The position numbers and the translations under genes are program-made. DNA of 64,000 nt from Ctena decussata (lineage: Eukaryota > Mollusca > Bivalvia > Lucinida > Lucinidae): positions 24,566,460 to 24,630,459 of the forward strand of contig OZ022500.1 in assembly GCA_963989385.1 (NCBI GenBank), read 5' to 3'. Below the pieces are notes generated by a model. That model saw only the letters and a program-made list of their open reading frames with translations, searched no databases and was not told the origin of the DNA. Numbering within the stretch: position 1 is the stretch's first letter; each line of letters begins with the position of its first letter. Of the stretch, positions 32,971 to 45,800 are shown piece after piece.

Positions 32971-34704
32971 ATGACCCGAATCTTGTTTGAAATGGACAAA
33001 ATTGTACGGTGAATGAGTAATAACATAATTATTTTTGCTTTGCATTATCTATTATAAAAGACTTAAAGACAATATATCCCTTTGATCTGTTTTTCCGGCG
33101 ACTAATGAGCATCTCAGACAATAGGCTCATTCCACTGGCTAGTTTTGTAGAGTAATCAACCTCGTTAACGCAGTATTTGTTATTCGCACATCCGCGACTA
33201 GATGAAGCATATACTTTGATAGACCTGATCAATGCACTTATCATTTTCATGCATCGATGAAAAACTCAAACACTGCAAACAGTTTAATTTATAATGATTA
33301 TAATTGAAAAGGAGAGAAAAATAAGAATAAAATTTTATTCGTTTACTTTACACAATCATTGTGCGTTCTAACCGGGTTTACTAGACTAAAGTAGATTCCC
33401 TTTACAAAATGAAGTGTATCGAAACTCTCGCAAGTAAATGCTATTCAAATCAATCAATAACATACTACCGGATCCCTAGCCTCCACGTTAGAAATAGCTA
33501 GAGACCCGGTACCGGACCTCTAGCCCATAACGCTAGAGATCCGGTTCCGGACCCCTAGCCGTAGAGGCTAGAGATCCGGTACCGGACCCCTAGACACTGC
33601 CATTTTTTTTTGACTGTATGGGATGTCTTACTGACAATCGGTTTTACGACCCACGATACAGAATAGTGTTTGACCCCTCTTTTGTTTTCTTTGAAAATAA
33701 TTGCCCTTACCTAGCATGATATCTAACAAGATTAATTAATCCTGAACCTAAATACACCATAAAATATTTCTAAAGAAAACACGGTTGTTTCATATACAAT
33801 TGATGGCAAAATTTGAAGAAATGGTACCGGCGCAGATTTCGAAATCGAAAGTAGAGTAGTGATTTTCTCAAATTAAATGTGAAAATAAAGCATATCATAA
33901 CAATTTACAGAAAATTAAGGTGACATGTCGAAAAGATCTGTATTAAGGCTTGTCGAGCAAGCTGTTCTACCTACACTCAATGATTTTAAAACACAAAAAT
34001 AAACAATTTTGAAACTTACACGACATATTGGGACAAAGATGCGTCCACTATACAGATCGGGACAACCGGTCACTTGTACTGTACGCTCCCACCCAGTGGA
34101 GATGGTAGGTAAAAATGGAAAAGGCTGAGGGGTTACTTCCACTGAAAATGTACCCCTTTACCTTAAGTCATTGTATTATAACAGAGTATTATATTATTTG
34201 AGAATAAATTATAGGTTTGAGAAAATCACACTTTTCAATTTTTCAGGTGGCATCTCACTTTTAGTATTAGAGGCGCATGGCATACACTGTATACCATGTT
34301 CTTCTCAAATTAAATGAGATGACGCCATAGATATGCTACCATAGCAACTATGGAATTACCAACAGTTGTGCGTAGTACCTTGTCAGAATGATGATGTCTC
34401 CATAACGTCACTTTGACATCAATATGGACTCTTAGTTGCTATGGTAAGAGATATATGACGTCATTGGTTTCGGAGCATGGCAAACAGTATGCGCAATCCT
34501 CTGCCAAATTTTCAATGACATTACGAACACAAATTCTTTCAACAGAGACTTCAGATTTTCTTAAATAAATAATTATTCTCAGATTTAACTCCATGTTTTA
34601 TGTGCAAGTAGTAGTAACCTGCCATTGACTGGCAAAAGGAACTTTATGCCATATGTATGTTGAAAAAAATCAAAGCAGGCTGACACAGCAGGAATTGTGT
34701 CTTA

Positions 34705-35068
34705 TACCGTATACGCGGTAATTTTCGCGGGTTCAAATTTTCGCAGTTAAGGGTAAAAAACATAAGCATTATTTTTCGCGATTTTTAATTTTCGCGGTTA
34801 GCAACATGCGTGAAAAGCAAAACTTTTTTTTTTTCACTTAAGCTAGTTCGTTCATTAACCTGCGGCAGGGCTGCAGCAGGTTAATGAAAGAACTGGCTCA
34901 AGTGGGAAGTACCAGCAATTACCGAAGCAAACAGAAAAAAAAATATAGGAACACTGTGTCTACAGAAGATACAGGAAATTATTTCGGGATTTTAAATTTC
35001 GCGGTTTCTAAATGACCGCGAAATACCGCGAAAAATGGAACACCGCGAAAATTACCTTGTATACGGTA
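34705..35068. mobile_element. 364-bp MITE with TTTTCGCGG-rich arms
   Basis: TACCGTATACGCGGTAATTT at left and AAATTACCTTGTATACGGTA at right form TIRs. TTTTCGCG(G/A) or its complement occurs many times inside. The centre contains a separate hairpin: TAACCTGC..GCAGGTTA with AGCTAGTTCGTTCATTAACC / TTAATGAAAGAACTGGCTC. Confidence 0.75.
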
Positions 35069-35332
35069 CTTCCATGGTCACAGTGTGCATGTTTGCACTG
35101 TGATAGGAGTCCTCACTTTTCACCTTTTTCATTCACTTTGATGCATAAAACAGGGAAGATTGATCAGACTGCACGAACTTACAGGCTGGCTGATCTGAGT
35201 TGTTCATGGTAATGCTTTTTCAACAGTCCAGACAACAGAAGAACCAATGCTTAAGTTTGATTTCAAGTTCCTTTTCATTGTACAGAGAAATAGAAATGCT
35301 TCAGTTTTTCAATGGAAAATATATGGGATGGA

Positions 35333-35613
35333 TTTTTTGTTGTTGTTGTTGTGTTATTGTTTAACGTCCACGTTAAACAGCTATGGTCATGGCGGGATGG
35401 TCAGTTAACCTAACCACACTATTCCTGGGCAGGCTAAGACCTCCTAAGTGGTTAACCAGTACTAAGTGCACTTACTTTCACCATTAACTGACAACGTTAA
35501 TTCCCCTTCTTGAATCAGCGGAAGGAGAAATGAAAGTGGCTGGATCAGGTATCGAACCCAGGACCTCTGGCTTATAAGTCAGATGCCCTACCGATTGCGC
35601 TATGTGGCCTGGC
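35333..35613 (-). mobile_element. tRNA-derived SINE, copy 1 (281 bp)
   Basis: On the - strand it begins GCCAGGCCACATAGCGCAAT with an A box TAGCGCAATCGGTAGGGCA and, about 35 bp on, a B box GGTTCGATACC, the internal RNA polymerase III promoter of a tRNA gene. The body (GGTTAACCACTTAGGAGGTC..., GGTTAGGTTAACTGACC) follows and the tail is (CAA)n then A-rich. A 13-bp target duplication TATATGGGATGGA flanks it (35320-35332 and 35614-35626). Confidence 0.9.
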
Positions 35614-35893
35614 TATATGGGATGGAGTTTGAAGTATTGGATAAAGATACTGGATCTTCCAGTTTACAAAAAATGCTTTCGAATTGAAAATGGCATTGTT
35701 TGGAATATTATGGTATTCAGTTAAAAAAACCTTGGCGCTTGTAAGGAGAATGCTGGTATCAGCTTATTAAAGATAACTTCAGTTACCTTTTACATTGCTG
35801 ACTTTTCTGTAGAGGATATTTGACGTTTTCAATGTATGATTGATTTATTTCACCGAATGATTGCCAAAAGCAGTATTTTCATCAATGGCAAAA

Positions 35894-36010
35894 CCATGAG
35901 TGAAAATACCACTTTTGGAATTCATTGAGCCGTGAGTGAAAATACCACTTTTGGAATTCATTGAGCCACGAGTGAAAATACCATTGTGGGTGTTCATAAC
36001 TCATGAGTGA
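35894..36010. repeat. Tandem repeat, period 37, three units
   Basis: GAGTGAAAATACCACTTTTG begins near 35897, 35934 and 35971, the third diverged after TACCA. The period is 37, not a multiple of three. Confidence 0.85.
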
Positions 36011-36923
36011 AATGAAGATCAATCTTACATTGATACAGTCAAATTTTCTGTACCTTTTATTCTTTAAAAAGCAATAATTCTGTTTATTCCGATGCACCAG
36101 GTATAACGACAGAGACACAACCTTTTTTCCAGCCATTTTGCATCAAATTTAAGGCTTCCATCGTATTAACTTATATCTGTTGATATGGTATATAAACACA
36201 GTTTGCAACTGAAAAATAGCTTGAAATGTCATTTTGATAAACAGACCTCAAGACATTTGCTAAGAAAGACTGCTCACAGAAGACTTAGACTGCCTGATGT
36301 CAAGTGCATTATCAATGTAACCTTGGCACTTTTAGTGATGTGATTAATGTCGTGATGACATGCAAACATATGCGACATAATTTAAGTCAAGTCCAGATAA
36401 GATTTAGCCAATTAATCAACAAATAAATGAAACTTTTTCTAGAAAAATCCTATTTTTGAAACAGCAAAAATCTATAGTGATAATTTCACTGTTTGAAATA
36501 GTGAGATTTTTAGATCGATTTCACAAAGAAATCTATAATTCATTGAAAAGCATAAAAGAAAAATGTGATAATTAATCCTAGTGTTAAGGTGTCAGAATGG
36601 AAGTACCTCTGTCACTTTCATTTTTGCCTTTTTTTTTCAACTCTTAAAAGAAACAATTTGCTCACCTTGGAACATGTTCTTCCCTTTAAGTGTAGACTCC
36701 ATTCTGGAAGAGCTATGTTGTTCAGGGAAGTAATAGGTGGTCCCAAATTGTTCTTTTTAGTAAAAAAGTTGGAAATTAATGTGACAGTGTAACCTTAAAT
36801 ATTTTAAAAAATTGATACACACTGAAACCTTCTACAGGTAAAATGTTATTTACTTTTAGTGTCTCCATTCCAAAAGCTAGTAACATTTTCTCCGCAAATG
36901 ATTACATAGAGGATCTTACATGA

Positions 36924-37043
36924 GTGCTCATGTATTATTGAATTTATTAAACGAGTTGGGGAAAAAGATAAGATGCGAGGCTTTGCCGAGCATCTTATCG
37001 TTTTTCCCCAACGAGTTTAATAAATTCAATAATACATGAGCAC
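36924..37043. mobile_element. Foldback element with GCGAGGCTTTGCCGAGC centre
   Basis: GTGCTCATGTATTATTGAAT...AAGATAAGATGC pairs almost perfectly with GCATCTTATC...ATTCAATAATACATGAGCAC over more than 50 bp. Confidence 0.85.
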
Positions 37044-37611
37044 GAATGCAAGATTCTATTTATCATATGACACTAAAATCGCATTTAATCAGCAGAATTT
37101 GCACTAAAACGTCACGATTTCGCCATTAGAAAACGCTGCGTTTTTATGGACGTCAATGTATAAAGTTACGATGTAATTTGCATATTTAATCCACTATTGA
37201 ATGCATGGCTTTATTACACTCTCAGATGCGACGTCATATGATAAAGTATAATTGTTACCTATTAGTTGATAAAAGTTTAAAGGGTAATAGTATGCTTATT
37301 ATTTTGTTAAGGGCCAAAATGTATTTTATTTCTTCAATGAATTTGGAATGGACAAAATGAAACACTCAAGCTCTCCAGATTTATTTTATTTGATATTTCT
37401 GAATATCAGAAACACACATATTTTATCAAAATGGATAAATATAACACAAGAATAAATTAAGTGAACCTCTACAGGTACATAGCTACAAGTAAATAAACTT
37501 GTCTTTTTGCTATAATTTCAGTTTTTGCCACTAATAATGGTTAATGTTTCAAGATTTTACTTCTATCTAGAATTAACATAAAATTCTAAATATTGGGAAA
37601 TGTAGTTCTAA

Positions 37612-37679
37612 GCAAACCGTGCAGATGCAGATCAGACTGCTTCTTCAGAAGCAGTCTGGTCAGGGTCTTCACTTTTTGC
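37612..37679. repeat. HP67 hairpin, GATCAGACTGC subtype
   Basis: GCAAACCGTGCAGATGCAGA...CTTCACTTTTTGC with arms CAGACTGCTTC / GAAGCAGTCTG. Confidence 0.8.
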
Positions 37680-37814
37680 CTGTCCATCATCATCTTTTGG
37701 ATGCATTACTGCACTGAAAAACCAACCTGTACTATTATTGGTACAATTACAATATTCATTTTAGGTGTCCCAATCTTTAGAAATTTTACAGTACCATCAT
37801 TAATCTGTATATGA

Positions 37815-38124
37815 ATGGGGACATGACAAACCAAAACCAACAAAGTGGCATGTATGCTCAGATCAGCCTGAGCATCTGTCCAGTCTGATCAGAGTCTTTG
37901 CTGTCTGCAAAGTGGCATGTATGCCCAGTGAAAACTCATATCAGCAAGGGCATCCACCCAGTCAGATCAGAGTTTTGCTGTCAGCATGGAGGTAGCTAAG
38001 ACCCTTAACTACCCTTTAAGCACATAGCTAAGACTTTGATCAGACTGGGTGGATGCCCAGGCTGATCTGAGTCTTCACGTGACACACATGCCACTTTGTT
38101 GACCGTTTTGCTGTGTCTCAGCTC
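37815..38124. mobile_element. PAL235 MITE copy 7, with a partial internal duplication
   Basis: Left arm is present twice (AAAGTGGCATGTATGCTCAG and AAAGTGGCATGTATGCCCAG, about 70 bp apart), so the element is 310 instead of 235 bp. Right arm ends GCTGTGTCTCAGCTC. Confidence 0.75.
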
Positions 38125-38689
38125 ATTTGATCCTCAATGAAGTTAGACGAATTCACTAGTCTCTATGAGCTGACCAGTCTGGGTCCCCTCTGTTAAGAGA
38201 TTTTACTATAAATACATTGGCATTACAATGACAAACTCTAGCATCCTAGATAAATTTTCTGAAGTTACAAGTTTTATCATAAAGATTTCAATGTATAAAT
38301 ATAAGTAGCCAAATACATTTTTCCATTTTCAAAAAACCTTCGCAAAGGACACAAAATACTCCAATCTAAAAGCTGTATTCATTGCATTCAAGGTAAGCAA
38401 GGTTTGCATTTTAACATGTCTTTGTTCAGGTTACATCAAAAAGGGGGCATAGCTCATTCACATATTCATCAAATACAACCAGAAATTACTAAACAAAAGC
38501 CATGAAGACATGGCAAAGTCCCCAATGCTGATGAACATTTTCCTGGTAAAAGGTAACTGCGCAAATTTTAGCTATATAAAAGGCAACAGGCCTTATGGGA
38601 TATGCAAACAATGGGTACTACTGATAAGCCTGCAAATCAAGGCATTCATATAAGTTATCCCTGTTCACTTATTTTCAAAATGCACAATT

Positions 38690-39420
38690 GAGCTGTGACG
38701 CGATAAACAAACCGAGTGGCATGGGCTACCAGCAAGGACTCAGATCAGCCTGGGCATCTGCCCAGTCTGATAGAGTCTTTGTAGTGCACTTAAAGTCTCC
38801 ATAGTCCTATCAGTGGTAAAAACGCCTGAACTCAAATCATTGCAAAAGGCGGTTCAACCTACTCGGTTGGTAATAAAACCTGCGTTGATGTGCATATATT
38901 GAATCATATAACTGGCAAAAAGCAGAGAAAACATGTTTTTGAAAAATAACAAGTCGCTCGTCATTTTAAAATTTCCTGTTCTGGTTTCCCGTCTAGCAAT
39001 GCTACATAAACATAGGCCGGATAGTGATTGGGACTCCACGCCTGTACATTGTATTTTTACCATTTTATTCAACTTAATGAAATCGAAAGTAGGTCATTTT
39101 AGTTGCCAACCAAAATGACCCAAATAAGTTTTCAAACCCTTTTCATGTGAAACTCAAGGCTGTTTTATTTGTTTAAAGCTGGCTAATCACGGTCATTTGC
39201 ACTGACGAAACTATACGGAGAAGCTTACACCGATACCTCATGATAAAATTTTTCACGCTGATAGAGCAATGGGGCCTTTAAATGGTAGCTAACGGTCTAA
39301 GATAGCAGCTATCTTCATGCCGGCAGCAAAGACTCTGATCAGACTGGGCAGATGCCCAGGCTGATCTGTGTCTTCGCTGGGTGCACATGCCACTTTGTTG
39401 GTTTTGTTGTGTCACAGCTC
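38690..39420. mobile_element. PAL235 MITE copy 8, split by a TTAA-flanked element
   Basis: Left part 38690-38793 (GAGCTGTGACGCGATAAACA...GTGCACTTAA) and right part 39278-39420 (TTAAATGGTAGCTAACGGTC...GTGTCACAGCTC) reconstruct one MITE when the block between them is removed. Confidence 0.8.
38794..39277. mobile_element. 484-bp TTAA-target element (piggyBac- or Kolobok-type MITE)
   Basis: Flanked by TTAA on both sides (38790-38793 and 39278-39281). Left AGTCTCCATAGTCCTATCAG and right, inverted, AGGCCCCATTGCTCTATCAG are imperfect 20-bp TIRs. No transposase. TTAA duplication is the signature of piggyBac and Kolobok superfamilies. Confidence 0.75.
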
Positions 39421-39630
39421 AATAATTCTTGTTTAGTGTGGGTCAAAAGTGACACTGAATGAAGTGTATTGTCCATTTAGGAAAAATTGTTCTTGTTTCC
39501 TTCCTGACTTATGCAAAATCTGGTCAGGCCATGTTTATATCACTTTTTAACAAGTACAAAGTTCATGTGTTGTTTGAGCAAAATGTGCATGTCTGTCCAG
39601 GCTGCATTGTGTAGGTCGATCTGGACATGG

Positions 39631-39808
39631 TCAATCTAAGTCTGTAGAAGCAGCATAAGCCTGGGCATCCCTGATACGTGATCTAGTACTACATCTACTA
39701 CTGGTTGCCGAGGTTTCACCACTGAATGGTCGGTTGAGGAAACTGAAATCATGGTAGCGTGGAGGTTCTGCTGGAAGGCTATCACAGGTGGCTCTTAATG
39801 CAGCAAAT
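39631..39808 (-). CDS. LRR gene, terminal exon
   Basis: 178 bp after GTGTGTTTCAG: FAALRATCDSLPAEPPRYHD, FSFLNRPFSGETSATSSRCS, TRSRIRDAQAYAASTDLD, then TGA. Ser/Arg-rich tail after the solenoid. Confidence 0.88.
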
Positions 39809-42800
39809 CTGAAACACACAATTACAGATGTAACCTTATGAGAGAGTTAAATATGGTGCAATACCATTATAAAAGGTGGTTCCAAAACGTCCAGACAGGA
39901 TGGGGTTTTTAATGAAAATACTGATATGAAATTTATGCCAACTACAGCAGATCAAGAATTCTATACATAGCTAGTTCTATAAGAACTTGCTAAACAATCG
40001 ATGTTGTTACTGGCCAAAGATGAACAAAGATGAATAACCATATTGCCTGAATCTCTACGATTTTGTACAGAGTAGTCTTCTATCTGCAGTTATACTATTG
40101 TACAGGCCAAACCCTTTTCTAGGCCTTTTTCCAGAATTTGGCTATTTTCTAGTTTTAAAGGCTATAACGACCCTAAATACTTGGAATTCTTAACCAGTTA
40201 CTATAACTGTTCTACTTTTTGGCTGTGTGTCAACAAATTGCTTGAAGAATGGCAAATACCCTAAAGTGCTTAAGTATTGGGACACCTAAAATAACAAATT
40301 TTCCATTTGTCCCAAATGGAAAATTCATTATTTTTAGGAGTCCAAATATATACGCACATTAGGGTACTGATCTGGGACCTCACCGTTAGCTCAGGTACTT
40401 TTGTGCAATGAATCCTACCACCTTGTTTGCTCTGTGTACATATGCAGAGCTCCATATATCATGTTTAATACATTAAACTCTTACTTTTCTTCTAAACTCT
40501 TCTCCAGTGAGTCCATCTGCTCATCAGCATTTTTCATCTGTGAATCCATCTGTCTTAAGCTGACAACTGTAAAATTAAACTGAATTTTGCACACATGCTG
40601 ACACACAATAAGTTAGTTTGAAATGAAGAATTTCTAAATTCTAAGATTGATTCAACGAGTAAAACTATTTGAATGAATAAACTCTAAGGTTTAGAGCCCT
40701 TTTAAAATTAGTAATTCCAAGTCACTGGTTAAGGCCTAGGATGAAGCACTAATCAGATATCCAGAGATGAATTCTGCCTCAGCTGAGATTTTGACTTCAC
40801 AATAAACGTACTAATACCAAATTTAGTGTGACAGACTCACGTTTCTGTACTTAATTTCTTCAGTGTCGCTACACCCTAAAGTCAGTATCTAAAAGCAATT
40901 TACCACAATATCATTTCATCTGTTCCTCTTCTTAGAGACAGCAGATTCATATGCAACAAATGGTATAACAGATATATGGCATTTCAATCACCAATATGTT
41001 TTTCTTTCAGCAAAAAACTGAAATAAATCAGTGGGAATTCTATCAAATGCTGAGTTTTACGTATGTACAATGTCACAAACAAATCTTCTTAAAAATACAG
41101 ATGTTTAAGCCACTGATGATGACTCTATCACAATCAAAAGCAATACCTACATTTTCTTTTCTGCTAATCTCAGGTAAGACATATTCCAATGCATATAGCT
41201 ATGCTTCTGTCTGACAAAAAATGCAACCCTAATTCTGCTTCAGAATCTACAGAAGAGAATACTGTCAGAGCTGCGACACAACAAAACCAACAAAATGGTT
41301 GTGTGTCCAGCGCAGACTCAGATTAGCCTGGCCATCCGCCCAGACTGATCAGAGTCTTTGCTGTCCACATGGAGCTAGCTTAGACCCTTAGCTACCCCTT
41401 AAGCACTTAGCGAAGAGTCTGATCAGACTGGGCGGATGCCCAGGCTGATCTGAGTCTACGCTTTGCACACAGCCACTTTGTTGGTTTTCTCGTGTTGGGG
41501 CTCTGTCACTTACTTGATGATGCTGACATTGGTCTCATCAGTGGTGCACCTTTTGATACATGTTTCTTGATATGAGCCTGAAATAAACATACAAGGCTGT
41601 AAAATTCTGAAAAATGGAACACTCAAAATAATTACCGTAATTGGCCTAAATATGGAACAGTTTAGTTTTCCAAGCCAAAACGATGCAGAGAGAATGGCAA
41701 ACAGTGGCAATCCTGATCAGAGTGCTCCATCTGGGAGGAGTCTGATCTGGGTCAGCACTGTTTGCTCAGACCAATCTGTTCCAATAATTAGAAATTGTTA
41801 CAAAGGAATAAATCTCTATATTTGCCTGTCATCTTTACACAGGGAAACATTTTTTTTTAATTCTCTGTCTGCTGTTCTAGCTGTTCTAGCTGAGTGACAA
41901 AGCCCTTCCAAACTGATGGGTACTCTATGAAGATAGTTGTAAGAATTAAATTTGTATGAATTTCTTGCCCTATAAATGTTTTCATTTATCCTACATGATG
42001 ATAAAGACAGATGACCCTCAAATAAGGGTGACTCCTTATGAAAGGTTTGATTGATTAATTATTAAATGTTCTATGTTTGCAAAGAAAATTTTGCTATTTT
42101 GTCTTGCTCATCAAAGTTTCTGAAGATTCTTAAGAAGGCTTATGTCAAGTGAGTCTTGTATTTTTGATACAACTTAAATTTGGCAAAATTTTAATATATG
42201 CTATTTAACTCTGATATTACAGAAACAATATGTCAGTAGAAAACTTCTTATATTTGATATACATTCTTATAAATTATATATAAAACAAGGTCACCACCAA
42301 ACATATGTGTTCCAATAACAACAATATAAAAGGCTTTGCGCAACAAATTAACAAATATTCTCTAACACAGTGCACCTATAGAAGCAATGGACAATTTCCC
42401 TGTTTTATTCTGCAACAATTCACTGCTTCAGAGCATGTGAGTCTAATTGCTGACATCACTGGCACTACTGACGTAATTTTGTGATGTTTTCAGATGACAG
42501 ACAGTGAGGTCTCTTTTTCTTTCTTAAATCACCATAAAACGTACATTTCTCTTAGATACAAGTAAAAATTTTAGCCAGAGCATGAATGTGCTAGCAGGAA
42601 GGTTGGGAGAATTTGACTGAAAAGAAATCTTTTTCAGCGGTTTTGACTGTTAGAATCGAAATAGTTCAGTTCTAGCATTGAATTGTTGAGTAATAATTCA
42701 CTGTTTGTCTGTCAGTTGTAATTAGATATACCACTTGCGCTCCGTGCTCGTGATATGATCTGCTTTACAACTGATCTCCAAACAGTGAATTATTACTCAA

Positions 42801-45800
42801 CAATTCACTGCTAGAGCTGTTCTATTTCTTAAATAAGAATGGGAGGACAAATACTTTCATATATCACAGCTCTTCTTCCTAAGAACAAAGAACAAGCAAA
42901 TCACTAAAATGCTCTAGAGCAAAGACTCACGAGGATAAATCTGAGAAAGTTCATTTCACTCCTATGTAAAACATATTGCTGTCCCTCACAGGAATTGTCA
43001 TGCTAAAGGTCACAACATACATGCCCTCCTTAACATGTACATTTTATACAAGCACAGCCTGAGATCCAGATAAGAAGGGGTTATCATGATATTGCTGGGA
43101 TGATTTTTATTTTTCCTCACAAAATTATTGAGTTTAGTCATACAGATTTGATACTTTCATTAATTAATTAATTAGTTTAAATAACTCATATGACTCTTCA
43201 TTGCTTTGCGAAGGTCTACACTAAAAGTTCTAAAACTTGGGACACCTAAAACACTTATGATAGTCGGCCTTAAACTGAATATTTTGCATTTATAATGCAT
43301 CCAAGAGATGCAAATAGAATGGCAAACAGTGTAGTCCCTGACCAGACTTCTCCTTCCGGAGTAGTCTGATCTGGGTCTGCACTATTTGCTCAGATAATAC
43401 CATAATAATTCTAAGTATTGGGACAGATAGGCCCCAGCAGTCAGTGCAGACCCAGATCAGACTGCTCAAAATGGGCAGTCTGATCAGGGTCTACACTGTT
43501 TGCCATTCCATCTACAGCTTTTGGATGCAGTTTTTCATTGTAAAATCAAACTGTTCTATTTTTAGGACAAGGTGTGTTTTTAGATTTTTTGCGGTACTTA
43601 GAATTTTATGGTGAAAAATGTTCACGAAACATAAAAACTCAAAATAATACCCTGATGTATTCAAATATTGGGACACATAAAACCATAAATTTTTCCATTT
43701 GGAACAAATGGAAAATTAATGGTCTTAGGTGCCCCAATTCTTAAGCACTTTAGGGTAAACAGTAATTGTCTCAAAACCATCTTCCAAACCCAGAGTTTAT
43801 CTGGAGCTCTACATACCCCATCAATAATCTCTAGCTGTGGTACAACAGCTGTTATGGCTGTATGGTAATGTGGCATTGGGCCGTCTACAGCACAGAATGG
43901 GTTCCCGGAGAGAAATAACTCCACTAGCTCTGGCAGCTCCTCTAATGTATACTGAAATGTAAAAAGTACCGAGGTTTCAATTGTTTTGCTAAAGTAACAT
44001 ACAGAAAAGTATTTTGAACAGGTGGCACTAAAGATCACAAATTAAGGTGGTGATTATCACTGATTTGGGGCAAAGACAAAAATCTGCATAAAATGCTGAA
44101 AATACAACAGATCTTCCCTAAACTTAGCAGATGTCTTCTTTATGTTGTTTCTCACAATTCAGAATCCCAAAATGCAGGACTTGTTGATGTTAAAAGGGAT
44201 TTGTATAAGAAAAGATCAAAGGGTAATTTTGTGCAAATAAATCTAAAAAAATGACCATCATTATTGAAAATGTAACTAGGTCTGAACTTAAATTAATGTA
44301 TTATGAAGAGCGTCCTAGCAATTATTTTTTCCATTTTTGCTGCATGCTATCAGGCTGCGCAGATAAAAAAGGATGTGACCTGTGTCCAAATATTTGTCTT
44401 AAATTACACAGTAGAGTTTATTTTCAAGGTTGAATAATTTCAATAACATGCCTGTCTTGGTCATTGTTATGTAATATTTATACTGTGAGTATGATATAGG
44501 TATAACTGGCGTACCTGTATTAATGAATGCAATCACTATACATGCACTTATATACATGGTCAGACATTTGAAAAAAGGCTACTGTTTTTATCTGGTCTAC
44601 CTTACAATTTGAGAAAGAGTTGGAACAAATAATAGCTGGGGCGCTCTTTTTAATGGATCAAAGTATCTTCAGAGGCAAGTACATTTTCAAGAACAGATTT
44701 TGTTTTTCAGATCTTTGCGCAGAAAATTACCCTTTAGTCTTTTCATATAAAAACACTTTTCTAAACAGCATGGCCCTCTATTTTGTATTCCAAATTGTAG
44801 AGAACAACAAAAATAAGAAGTCTGCTAACTTTCAGGGAGATACGACAATTTTTTATGGTTTTATTGAGATTTTTCTATATACCACAAATCACTACCTTAA
44901 ACCACAAACCACATACCACTACCAACACATGAAGACTTATAAAAGGAAATAAATGCTGGTAGCTATGCTGTAGCATATTAAGTGTAATTATTTGGATGCT
45001 TCAATCATTTCTCTCTTGGTTTCTTACATCTTGGTATTTTACATTTGCCATTAGGGACAAATGGAAAATTAATGCTTTTAGGTGGCCCAATATTTAAGTA
45101 CTTTATGGAATTATGGCTGTTTCATAAAGCTTTTCACAAATGGCTGTTTCCTAAAGCTTTTAACAGACTGATCTGACTATTCTATCTTGAATATAAAGCT
45201 TGTTACTTTAAAGCACAAAAATATAAACCCAACCCTTTCCAGGGCTCAGCAATTTGAACTTTTGTTTACCTGCATGGTGAATAGGATGCTCTCAAAATGG
45301 TTTCTCTATATTCTACACAAATTTGTGTGCATGTAAAACAGCATCAACTTGTCTATCATAAATCAAAAATTTTACAACAAAATGTTTAATACCTACCAAT
45401 TCATCCCAATCTGATATTTCATTGTCTGTCAGATCTAGCACCTCAAGTTTAGGAACCACATTTGGTAAACATGACAGATCATGAACTCTGTTACCACTGG
45501 CAAACAGCTCCTGCAATAGTCTGGAATAGAACAACATATAATTCAGCATAATATTAAGCTATACCAGGGTTCAGTTAACAAGACTTTAAAATTGCAAACA
45601 TTTTGTAAGTAAAGACACTGCAATTTTTGCCAAAAAATCTGAGGAGCTCCTCACATTTTTTCAGCAAAAAAAGAAAAAAAATTGGCCTACTTGATCTTAT
45701 GTGCAATATAAGACAAATCCTTCACTAACGACTTTGTTAAGCTAACGATGCCTGACAGCCAGGCCCAAAACAGCTGTTATTGCATACATGGTGGTACAGG

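Larger units (their letters stand above)
32341..33601. mobile_element. MULE-like element, 1261 bp, with composite TIRs and a captured exon
   Basis: Left end GGCAGTGGCTAGGGGTCCGG and right end (inverted) GGCAGTGTCTAGGGGTCCGG. The inverted arms run about 130 bp and are built from three to four tandem units of CTAGAGGTCCGGTACCGG, each itself palindromic. A 9-bp direct duplication ATTTTTTTT flanks it (32332-32340 and 33602-33610), the size typical of Mutator-like elements. Interior holds one coding exon and a (GATA)n microsatellite but no transposase core. Confidence 0.85.

Noticed and set aside
35545..35613. Possible functional tRNA gene
   Set aside because: A and B boxes are present but the anticodon stem and acceptor end do not fold well and the sequence continues into a SINE body with tail and target duplication.
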